Source: an uncultured Curtobacterium sp.
Lineage (GTDB): Bacteria > Actinomycetota > Actinomycetes > Actinomycetales > Microbacteriaceae
DNA length: 5,906 nt
Assembly: GCA_913774725.1 (NCBI GenBank)
Contig: CAJYIG010000175.1
Span: forward strand, 1-5,906
Direction of reading: 5' to 3'
The position numbers and the translations under genes were made by a program. This document shows, one piece after another, positions 1 through 5,195 of the stretch. Below the pieces are notes generated by a model, which was not told where the DNA came from, did no database searches, and saw nothing but the letters and a program-made list of their open reading frames with translations. Each line of letters starts with the position of its first letter. The stretch's first letter is position 1.

Positions 1-616
1 GCTGACGAACCGGATGAACCGCGGGCAGTGGTTCTTCCGCCTGGCGTTCTTCCTGCCGTTCATCCTGCCGTCGGCGACGATCTCGCTCATCTGGGTGTTC
101 ATCTTCACGCCGGCGACCGGTCTCTTCGCGTCGATCCAGCAGGCGATCGGCCTCACCCCCGGGGCCGGCGTGCTGGCGAGCCCGAACACGGCCATGATCG
201 GTGTCGCGATCGCCACCGTGTGGTGGACCCTCGGCTTCAACTTCGTGCTCTACCTGGCCGGCCTGCAGGAGATCCCCCGCGAGCTCTACGAGGCCGCGGC
301 CGTCGACGGCGCGTCGAACTGGCAGCAGATCAAGTCGATCACGCTCCCGCTGCTCGGCCGCACGACCACCCTGGTGATCCTGCTGCAGATCATCGCCTCG
401 CTGAAGATCTTCGACCAGGTGTACCTGATGACGAACGGCGGCCCGGGCATCTCGACCCAGGTCTCGCTGCAGCTCATCACCGGCGTCGGCTTCACCGACA
501 ACCGGCTCGGCGCAGCGTCCGCCGCGTCGGTGCTCCTGTTCATCGTGATCGTCGCGATCGCGGTCATCCGGCAGCTCGTCGAGCGCGCTGCCGCCAAGCG
601 AGAGATCGGGGCCTGA
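1..616 (+). CDS. Carbohydrate ABC transporter permease, MalF/UgpA-like (5' end missing)
   Basis: This is the C-terminal part of an inner-membrane permease of a CUT1-family sugar importer. The reading frame is open from position 2, so the gene begins left of the window; an internal ATG at 14 is not the likely start. About 204 residues are visible, and roughly the first third of a normal protein of about 300 residues is missing. Several hydrophobic helices are evident. The cytoplasmic EAA loop, which docks with the ATPase, is clear from about 290: EAAAVDGASNW followed by LPLLGR. The downstream YLMTNGGPGIST stretch is typical of MalF/UgpA-type subunits. The stop codon (614-616) is one base before the next permease, so the two are surely co-transcribed and probably pair as a heterodimer. 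The substrate cannot be read from this fragment. The binding protein, and perhaps the regulator, are presumably upstream. Confidence 0.93.
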   Translation, partial: LTNRMNRGQWFFRLAFFLPFILPSATISLIWVFIFTPATGLFASIQQAIGLTPGAGVLASPNTAMIGVAIATVWWTLGFNFVLYLAGLQEIPRELYEAAAVDGASNWQQIKSITLPLLGRTTTLVILLQIIASLKIFDQVYLMTNGGPGISTQVSLQLITGVGFTDNRLGAASAASVLLFIVIVAIAVIRQLVERAAAKREIGA

Positions 617-617
617 C

Positions 618-1535
618 ATGACCGCCACCGAGAGCATCACCACGTCGCGCCCGCGGAAGCTGCGTCCGGGCGTCTCGGCCGCCGCTCCCGCCAACGCCGC
701 GAAGATCGGCGTCTCCGGCAAGGGTTTCAACATCGCCGCCGCGATCATCCTCACGGTCTTCGCGATCATCTGGTTGATCCCGAGCCTGTTCGCCCTGAAG
801 ACGTCGCTGTCCGACAACGGCGTCGCGGCGCTCGGCGCGAACGCGATCCTGTCGAACTGGAACCCGACGCTGTACTCCTACTCGACCCTGTTCCGGTCGG
901 GCGACATCTGGAACTGGTACCTGGCGAGCGGTGTGACGAGCCTCGTCACCACGGCGCTGACGGTGCTGTTCGCGTCGATGGCGGCCTTCGCGCTGTCCCG
1001 CCTGGCGTTCCGCGGTCGGAACGTCGCGTTCCTGCTCATCATCCTCGGCATCATGATCCCGACGCAGGTCCTGATCATCCCGATCTTCCAGGAGCTCAAC
1101 GCGGTCAACCTGCTGAACACCTACTGGTCGGTGATCTTCCCGCAGGTGCCGGCCGTGATCGCGGTGTTCATCTTCAAGCAGTTCTTCGACGGCATCCCGA
1201 AGGAGCTCGAGGAGGCCGCACGCATCGACGGCGCGGGCATGTGGAAGATCTACTGGTCGGTCATCCTGCCGCTGTCCCGTCCGGTGATCGCCGCCGTCGC
1301 GATCCTGACCTTCGTCGGTGTCTGGAACAACCTGCTCCTGCCGCTGTTCGTGCTGTCGAACCCGGACCTCATGACGATCCCGGTCGGGCTCGCCACGGTG
1401 CAGGGCAGCTTCGGACAGCGCTACGCCGACATCCAGGCCGGCGCGATCCTCGCGGCGCTGCCGCTGATCATCCTCTACCTGATCTTCCAGCGGCAGATCG
1501 TGGAGGGCGTGACGGGCTCGGGCCTCAAGGGCTGA
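618..1535 (+). CDS. Carbohydrate ABC transporter permease, MalG/UgpE-like
   Basis: This is the second membrane subunit of the CUT1 sugar importer, 305 residues, full length for the family. The first 36 residues or so are hydrophilic and presumably cytoplasmic. Six hydrophobic helices follow at about 37-60, 101-128, 134-155, 168-190, 217-240 and 272-292. The EAA loop is intact at residues 199-209 (EAARIDGAGMW) and is followed by the usual LPLSRP. The C terminus (QRQIVEGVTGSGLKG) is the normal MalG-type ending. The ATG at 618 lies one base after the preceding stop, with a GGGG run 7 bases upstream as a weak ribosome site, so coupled translation is likely. No ATPase gene follows. Many actinobacterial CUT1 operons share one MsiK-type ATPase encoded elsewhere, and that may apply here. 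The substrate is unknown. Confidence 0.95.
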   Translation: MTATESITTSRPRKLRPGVSAAAPANAAKIGVSGKGFNIAAAIILTVFAIIWLIPSLFALKTSLSDNGVAALGANAILSNWNPTLYSYSTLFRSGDIWNWYLASGVTSLVTTALTVLFASMAAFALSRLAFRGRNVAFLLIILGIMIPTQVLIIPIFQELNAVNLLNTYWSVIFPQVPAVIAVFIFKQFFDGIPKELEEAARIDGAGMWKIYWSVILPLSRPVIAAVAILTFVGVWNNLLLPLFVLSNPDLMTIPVGLATVQGSFGQRYADIQAGAILAALPLIILYLIFQRQIVEGVTGSGLKG

Positions 1536-1561
1536 CCCCACCTCGAGACGGACGGGAGGCC
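1521..1561 (+). terminator. Possible weak terminator or inverted repeat at the end of the sugar permease operon
   Basis: GGCCTC at 1521-1526, inside the last codons of the permease, is the exact reverse complement of GAGGCC at 1556-1561, just after the stop. A shorter alternative pairs CCTC (1541-1544) with GAGG (1556-1559). There is no T-run. The arms are short and the first overlaps coding sequence, so this is only a candidate. It is the closest structure to the permease stop. Confidence 0.25.
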
Positions 1562-1575
1562 GGACCGGGCGCAGC

Positions 1576-1632
1576 GACCCTTCCGCGCTTGGGTGACCCT
1601 TCCGCGCTTGGGTGACGCTTCCGCGCGTGGGA
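1576..1632. repeat. Three tandem 19-bp direct repeats
   Basis: The unit GACCCTTCCGCGCTTGGGT occurs twice with no mismatch (1576-1594 and 1595-1613). A third, diverged copy, GACGCTTCCGCGCGTGGGA, follows directly (1614-1632). The array lies between the 3' ends of two convergent genes and is not part of any credible coding region. The third copy also has an inverted partner downstream. Its role is unknown: it could be a REP-like extragenic repeat, part of a termination zone, or a set of binding sites. Confidence 0.85.
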
Positions 1633-1666
1633 GGCCAGAAGGAACGTCCGGCCACGCGCGGAAGCG
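1616..1666. repeat. 15-bp perfect inverted repeat (stem-loop)
   Basis: CGCTTCCGCGCGTGG (1616-1630) is exactly reverse-complementary to 1652-1666, separated by 21 bases. The left arm is the core of the third tandem repeat, so the right arm is an inverted copy of the same repeat family. A strong GC-rich stem would form in RNA from either strand. Between convergent genes it may act as a two-way terminator or be a REP-type element. No T-tract follows the stem on either strand. Confidence 0.75.
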
Positions 1667-1671
1667 CTTCC
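1660..1671. promoter_or_regulatory. Perfect 12-bp palindrome resembling a LacI-family operator
   Basis: GGAAGCGCTTCC is a perfect palindrome with a central CG, the general form of LacI/GalR-family operators (family knowledge). A sugar transporter operon lies nearby, but the site is after that operon's last gene and not near any promoter I can see. It also overlaps the right arm of the 15-bp inverted repeat. It may therefore be only part of the repeat structure, and the operator reading is tentative. Confidence 0.25.
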
Positions 1672-1678
1672 TACTGCA

Positions 1679-1704
1679 CGCGCGATGGGTCGTTCCGTCG
1701 CGCG
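1679..1704 (-). terminator. GC-rich hairpin after the VOC gene, probable terminator
   Basis: CGCGCGA (1679-1685) pairs exactly with TCGCGCG (1698-1704), and GG (1687-1688) pairs with CC (1695-1696). This gives a compact hairpin with a very small loop. It begins 11 bases past the stop codon of the minus-strand VOC gene, where a terminator for the reductase/VOC unit would be expected. It folds better as plus-strand RNA, where two G-U pairs complete an 11-bp stem. No U-run follows, which is common for terminators of high-GC actinomycetes. Confidence 0.5.
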
Positions 1705-1715
1705 GGGCACCGAGG

Positions 1716-2093
1716 TCAGAGCGGGTCGAGCCGCGTCCGGAGCAGGCAGAACTCGTTGCCCTCGGGGTCTTGCAGCACGTGCCAGGACTCCTCGCCGGTC
1801 TGCCCGACGTCCGCAGGTCGGGCGCCGAGCGCGAGGAGGCGGTCGAGTTCGGCGTCCTGGTCCTGGTCGACCGGGGACACGTCGATGTGCAACCGCAGGG
1901 TCTGGGTCGGCGCGTGGTCGACCCGGTTCAGGATGATCGTCGGGGTCGCACCGCCGAAGCCGGACGCGGGTCCGATCTCGACGCCGTCCTCGTCCTTGCC
2001 GAGTTCGACGTAGTCCAGCACCGCGCACCAGAAGCGCGACAGCGCCTCGGGATCGCGGCAGTTCAGCACGAGTTCGCTCAGTCGGACGCTCAT
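1716..2093 (-). CDS. VOC-family (glyoxalase/bleomycin-resistance fold) protein, function unknown
   Basis: This is a small cytoplasmic protein of 125 residues, the usual size for a single VOC-fold protein with two beta-alpha-beta-beta-beta units. The N-terminal half reads LSELVLNCRDPEALSRFWCAVLDY, the classic opening in which a strand is followed by a helix ending in FW..VL. The C-terminal half contains W104-H-V-L and the family hallmark DPEGNEFCL (109-117). Possible metal ligands are H69, in LRLHIDV, and E114. There is no histidine on the first strand where many metal-dependent members have one. It most resembles the broad actinobacterial glyoxalase-like group, whose members mostly have no known substrate. 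It starts 23 bases after the stop of the siderophore-interacting protein gene on the same strand, so co-transcription is likely. No clear ribosome site precedes the ATG. A role in iron metabolism would be a guess from position alone. Confidence 0.85.
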   Translation of the reverse strand: MSVRLSELVLNCRDPEALSRFWCAVLDYVELGKDEDGVEIGPASGFGGATPTIILNRVDHAPTQTLRLHIDVSPVDQDQDAELDRLLALGARPADVGQTGEESWHVLQDPEGNEFCLLRTRLDPL

Positions 2094-2116
2094 GCCCGCA
2101 CGCTACCCGGCCGGGG

Positions 2117-2956
2117 TCAGGCGGGGACGGCCCGCCGAGCCTCGTGCTTCCAGAAGCCCGAGAAGGTGATGCGCGACTTCGGGACCCCGGCCCGGTGCAG
2201 GTGCCGCCGGCCGGCCGTGGCCAGTCGCGACTCCCCCACGACGAAGGCGTAGACCCGGTCGTCGCACGGCACGTGGCGCTCGAGCTCGGCGAGCGCCGCA
2301 CGCCCGGGGACCTCGTGCGGGCCGACGTGCTCGCGGACGATCCAGGTCACCTCGACGCCGACCGGGGCATCGAGCACGCGGACGTCGGCGGTGGTCGGGA
2401 CCTCCTGGATGATGCGACCCACGGCGTCGCGGGGCAGCGATGCCGCGATGCCGACGACGGCGGGCAGACCGGTCTCCTCGGCCGCCACCAGGACCTGGCT
2501 GACGTCGTCCGGGCAGTCGAAGATGCGGCCCTGGTCGAGCACCGCGAGCTGGTCGCCCGGTCGCGCGGCGCAGGCCCAGACGGCCGCGCCGCCCTCGAGC
2601 ACGCCGTCGTCGTCGGTGTGCACGACGAAGTCGACGTCCATCTCCGCCGTGCCGTCCGGCAGCTGCCGGAAGGCGGCGACCGTGTAGTTCGCCAGGTGCG
2701 GGCGCTCGTCCTGCGGGATGGCGAGGTACTGCGGGTACCAGCGCGTGCCGTCGATCTCGGGCAGCGTGAAGGTCTGCTGGTGCGGGAGCTGCAGGAACAG
2801 CCGGAACCAGTGGTCGTAGCCGGCGAAGGGGAACTCGTGCAGGTCGTCGCCGGTGACGGTCACCCGCTGCACCGACGGGGTGTACCGGACCGAGCGGAGC
2901 ACCCGGGCGCGGAAGAGCCGGGGTGCCTCGGGCATGAGCCGCGGGATCTTCGCCAT
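2117..2956 (-). CDS. Siderophore-interacting protein (FAD-binding, ViuB/SIP-type ferric-siderophore reductase family)
   Basis: This cytoplasmic flavoprotein of 279 residues is in the normal size range for SIP/ViuB proteins, which reduce imported Fe(III)-siderophores using NAD(P)H or ferredoxin so that Fe(II) is released. The N-terminal FAD-binding barrel includes RVLRSVRYTPSVQRVTVTG (19-36) and the phosphate/flavin motif region RPHLANYTVAAFR (85-97). The C-terminal nucleotide-binding part begins near VLVAAEETGLPAV (155-167), matching the family's DETALPAI-like motif. It contains VVGES (239-243) and ends in FSGFWKHEARR, the counterpart of the usual GYWR-type ending. The flavin motif normally reads R-x-Y-T-x-R, but here both arginine positions are alanine (A89 and A94). 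The ATG at 2956 abuts the iron box and has no ribosome site, which fits leaderless translation. A second ATG seven codons in (2933-2935) is a less likely start. Its divergent partner is the siderophore importer, which strongly supports the assignment. Confidence 0.93.
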   Translation of the reverse strand: MAKIPRLMPEAPRLFRARVLRSVRYTPSVQRVTVTGDDLHEFPFAGYDHWFRLFLQLPHQQTFTLPEIDGTRWYPQYLAIPQDERPHLANYTVAAFRQLPDGTAEMDVDFVVHTDDDGVLEGGAAVWACAARPGDQLAVLDQGRIFDCPDDVSQVLVAAEETGLPAVVGIAASLPRDAVGRIIQEVPTTADVRVLDAPVGVEVTWIVREHVGPHEVPGRAALAELERHVPCDDRVYAFVVGESRLATAGRRHLHRAGVPKSRITFSGFWKHEARRAVPA

Positions 2957-2978
2957 GAAGGGAAGGCTACCCTAAGCT
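2950..2978 (+). promoter_or_regulatory. Predicted leaderless promoter for the siderophore importer operon
   Basis: A -10 hexamer TAAGCT (2973-2978) ends exactly 7 bases before the GTG start at 2986. A possible -35, TCGCCA (2950-2955, 4 of 6 to TTGACA), lies 17 bases upstream, inside the first codons of the divergent reductase gene. TACCCT (2968-2973) is an alternative -10. There is no ribosome site before the GTG, so a leaderless transcript is likely. The promoter shares the iron box with the opposed one. Confidence 0.5.
2957..2975. promoter_or_regulatory. DtxR/IdeR-type iron box between divergent iron genes
   Basis: The 19-mer GAAGGGAAGGCTACCCTAA matches the textbook IdeR/DtxR operator TTAGGTTAGGCTAACCTAA at 14 of 19 positions by direct count, including the whole GGCTA core and the CCTAA arm. 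Its inner part, AGGG-a-AG-g-CT-a-CCCT, is palindromic except for one pair. It fills most of the 29-bp gap between the two start codons and overlaps both predicted -10 hexamers. Iron-loaded repressor bound here should therefore block both the reductase and the importer operon. The identity of the repressor is inferred from the site; no regulator gene is in the window. Confidence 0.75.
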
Positions 2979-2992
2979 GGTCCGCGTGCCAC
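2964..2992 (-). promoter_or_regulatory. Predicted leaderless promoter for the siderophore-interacting protein gene
   Basis: On the minus strand a -10 hexamer TAGCCT (2969 down to 2964) ends exactly 7 bases before the ATG at 2956, the spacing expected when transcription starts at the A of the start codon. A possible -35, GTGGCA (2992 to 2987, 4 of 6 to TTGACA), lies 17 bases upstream. An overlapping TAGGGT (2974 to 2969) is an alternative -10. The absence of any ribosome site supports a leaderless message. Confidence 0.5.
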
Positions 2993-4065
2993 CCCCCGAG
3001 ACCGTCCTGACGCCCACGCGCGCAGCCCGGACCGACGCGATCCCGCGTGCCGACAGCGTGCACCGCCGGGCGGTCCGTCGCCGACTGCTGGTGGTGGCGG
3101 TCCTGGTCGTCGTGCTCGTCGTCGCCGCGGTCGCGAGCATGCTCCTCGGGAGCAACCGGCTCGGCGTCGACCAGGTGCTCGCGGGGCTGACACGGTCCGG
3201 GTCGAGCACCGCCGAGGCCGTCGTGTGGGGCTCGCGCATCCCGCGCACCCTCATCGGCGCCGCCGTCGGAGCGGCCCTCGGCATCGCCGGGCTCCTCATG
3301 CAGGGCCACACCCGGAACCCGCTCGCCGACCCCGGACTGTTCGGGGTCTCCTCCGGCGCGGGACTCGCCGTGGTGCTCGGGGTGTACGTCTTCGGCGTCA
3401 CGAGCACCGGTGCCACGGTGTGGTTCGCCCTGGTCGGCGCGGTCGTGGCGAGCGTCGTCGTCTTCTCGGTGACCGTCGCCGGCAGCGGGACCGCGAGTCC
3501 GGTGCCCCTCGCCCTGGCCGGCGCCGCCGTGTCCGCCCTGCTCGGCGCGATCACGTCCTTCATCGTGCTGACCGACCAGGACTCCCTCGACGCCTACCGG
3601 CTCTGGGTCGTCGGATCGCTCGCCGCCCGGCAGCTCGACGTGCTCGCGGCCGCGGCCCCGTTCCTGCTCGTCGGCGCCGTGCTCGCGGTGTGGAACACCC
3701 GCGCGCTCGACGCCCTCGGACTCGGCGCGGAGCTGGCGAAGGGCCTCGGCGAGAACGTGCTGGTCGCCCGGCTCGTCGGCCTCGGCGGCATCACGCTCCT
3801 GGCCGCCGGTGCGACCGCGGCAGCCGGGCCGATCGGCTTCGTCGGCCTGACCGTGCCCCACGTCGCCCGGGCGCTGGTCGGCACCGGACACCGCTGGACG
3901 CTGCCCGTCTCGGCACTCGTCGGGGCGGCGCTCGTGCTCGTCGCCGACGTGGTGGGACGACTCGTCGGCGGGTTCTCCGAGGTCGAGGTCGGCATCGTGC
4001 TCGCCGTGCTCGGCGGACCGGTGTTCGTCGCCGTCGCCCGTCGTCGATCGCTGGTGTCGCTGTGA
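2986..4065 (+). CDS. Iron-siderophore ABC transporter permease, FecCD family (first subunit, FepD-like)
   Basis: This is an integral membrane subunit of a BtuCD-type importer for ferric siderophores, 359 residues including a hydrophilic N-terminal tail of about 33 residues. The FecCD hallmarks are in order: RIPRTLIGAAVGAALGIAG (84-102), MQGHTRNPLADPGLFGVSSGA (105-125), ALAGAAVSALLGA (176-188), GPIGFVGLTVPHVARALVG (281-299) near the ATPase contact, and the closing VEVGIVLAVLGGPVF (333-347). Hydrophobic segments fill most of residues 34-350, in line with the roughly ten helices of the family. The GTG at 2986 is chosen because it sits 7 bases after a good -10 hexamer and gives a full-length protein. 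Its stop overlaps the next start (GTGA). It should form a heterodimer with the next permease. The particular siderophore cannot be told from the sequence. Confidence 0.94.
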   Translation: MPPPETVLTPTRAARTDAIPRADSVHRRAVRRRLLVVAVLVVVLVVAAVASMLLGSNRLGVDQVLAGLTRSGSSTAEAVVWGSRIPRTLIGAAVGAALGIAGLLMQGHTRNPLADPGLFGVSSGAGLAVVLGVYVFGVTSTGATVWFALVGAVVASVVVFSVTVAGSGTASPVPLALAGAAVSALLGAITSFIVLTDQDSLDAYRLWVVGSLAARQLDVLAAAAPFLLVGAVLAVWNTRALDALGLGAELAKGLGENVLVARLVGLGGITLLAAGATAAAGPIGFVGLTVPHVARALVGTGHRWTLPVSALVGAALVLVADVVGRLVGGFSEVEVGIVLAVLGGPVFVAVARRRSLVSL

Positions 4066-5195
4066 GCGCCGCGACCGGTACGACCGGCACGCGGCGCGAC
4101 CCGGAGCAGCCGAGCGCCGGCACGCACGCGGGCCGTGCGCCCGCCGGTCGTCGCGGCGTCCGCGTCGGCCCGGTCGGGCTCGCCTGGCGTCCGCGGGTGC
4201 TCGGCTGGACGGTCGGCGCGATCGCCGTCGCACTGGTGCTCGTGGTGCTCGGCGTCGCCGTCGGCAGCACGTTCATCGCCCCGGGCACCGTCGTCCGTGC
4301 GCTGCTCGGTGCCGAGGACGGCCCGGACGGCTTCATCGTCAGGACCCTCCGGCTCCCCCGCGTCCTGACCGGCGCGCTCGTCGGCCTGGTGCTCGGGACC
4401 GCGGGCGCGCTGACGCAGACGGTCACCAGGAACCCCCTCGGCACGCCGGACATCATCGGCGTGACCTCCGGCGCGAGCGTCGGCGCAGTCGCCGCGATCG
4501 TCCTCGGCGGCGGCACCTACTCGGTCTCCTCGGTCGTCCTGAGCGGCGGGATCCCGGTCGCGGCGACGATCGGGGCACTCGTCGCCGCGGCTGCCGTGTA
4601 CGGCCTCGGCTGGCGGGGCGGGGTGCAGAGCTACCGGCTCGTCCTCGTCGGCATCGGGGTGAGCGCCACGCTCGACGCCGTGACGAGCTACCTGCTCGTC
4701 CGCGCGAAGATCACCGTCGCCACCGCGGCGTCGCAGTGGCTCGTCGGCAGCCTGTCGAGCACCTCGTGGACGATCGTGTGGCCGCTCCTGATCGTCGCCG
4801 CGGTGTGCGTGCCGATCGCCCTGGCCACCAGTGCCGCGCTCGGCATCGGGCAGCTCGGCGACGAGGTCGCGACCGGCGTCGGGCTCGGCGTCCAGCGGCA
4901 CCGGCTGCTCGTCCTGGCACTCGCCGTCGTCCTGACCGCAGCCGCCGTCGCCGCCGCCGGACCGATCGGCTTCGTCGCGTTCGTCGTCCCCCAGGTCGCC
5001 CTGCGCCTGGCCGGCACGAACCGACCGCCACTGCTGCTCGCCGGGGCGCTCGGAGCGGTCCTCGTCCTCGGCGCCGACCTGCTCGCCCGCTCCGCGTTCC
5101 CCTGGCAGGTGCCCGTCGGCATCGTCACGACCGTCGTCGGCGCCCCGTACCTGATCTGGCTCCTCGTCCGCCACCGCAAGGAGATGTCCCGATGA
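4062..5195 (+). CDS. Iron-siderophore ABC transporter permease, FecCD family (second subunit, FepG-like)
   Basis: This is the second membrane subunit of the ferric-siderophore importer, 377 residues from a GTG at 4062. That start overlaps the preceding stop by four bases (GTGA), which implies coupled translation. The frame is open much further upstream, but that part overlaps the first permease and has no family similarity. The N-terminal 45 residues or so are hydrophilic and rich in Gly, Thr and Arg, longer than usual. Family motifs follow: RLPRVLTGALVGLVLGTAG (97-115), TQTVTRNPLGTPDIIGVTSGAS (118-139), the LVLVGIGVSATLDAVTSYLL segment (193-212), GPIGFVAFVVPQVALRLAG (300-318), and the canonical ending PWQVPVGIVTTVVGAPYLIWLL (347-368). 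The VPQ in place of the VPH of its partner is common in FepG-like subunits. It hands over to the ATPase through an ATGA overlap, with a strong ribosome site within its own last codons. Confidence 0.94.
   Translation: MSAATGTTGTRRDPEQPSAGTHAGRAPAGRRGVRVGPVGLAWRPRVLGWTVGAIAVALVLVVLGVAVGSTFIAPGTVVRALLGAEDGPDGFIVRTLRLPRVLTGALVGLVLGTAGALTQTVTRNPLGTPDIIGVTSGASVGAVAAIVLGGGTYSVSSVVLSGGIPVAATIGALVAAAAVYGLGWRGGVQSYRLVLVGIGVSATLDAVTSYLLVRAKITVATAASQWLVGSLSSTSWTIVWPLLIVAAVCVPIALATSAALGIGQLGDEVATGVGLGVQRHRLLVLALAVVLTAAAVAAAGPIGFVAFVVPQVALRLAGTNRPPLLLAGALGAVLVLGADLLARSAFPWQVPVGIVTTVVGAPYLIWLLVRHRKEMSR
5178..5183 (+). promoter_or_regulatory. Strong Shine-Dalgarno for the ATPase gene
   Basis: AAGGAG lies 8 bases before the ATG at 5192, inside the end of the second permease gene. 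It is the clearest ribosome site in the window and fixes the ATPase start. It suggests the ATPase can be translated independently as well as by coupling through the ATGA overlap. Confidence 0.8.

Noticed and set aside
1576..1632. CRISPR array
   Set aside because: The repeats are directly adjacent with no spacers, and there are no cas genes.
2106..2115. Palindrome CCCGGCCGGG between the reductase and VOC genes as a terminator
   Set aside because: It is a 10-bp palindrome with no loop and no T-run, so it cannot form a useful hairpin by itself. Such GC palindromes are frequent by chance at this base composition.
1593..2252. Plus-strand open frames across the repeat region and the VOC gene as small proteins
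   Set aside because: Their codon positions do not show the G/C third-base pattern of the neighbours, they lack domains, and they run antisense to the well-supported VOC and reductase genes.
3225..4061. Possible upstream extension or fusion of the second FecCD permease, whose frame is open back to 3225
   Set aside because: The extension would overlap most of the first permease gene and reads as Arg/Pro-rich low-information protein. The GTGA overlap at 4062 gives the normal start.
2860..4233. Long antisense open frame (457 codons) opposite the siderophore permease genes, and similar ones at 564-1655, 3594-5237 and 4688-5872
   Set aside because: Their products are Arg/Asp/Gly/His-rich without any domain. 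They lie opposite clear FecCD, FepC and MalG coding sequence. Such frames arise in high-GC DNA because stop codons are rare.
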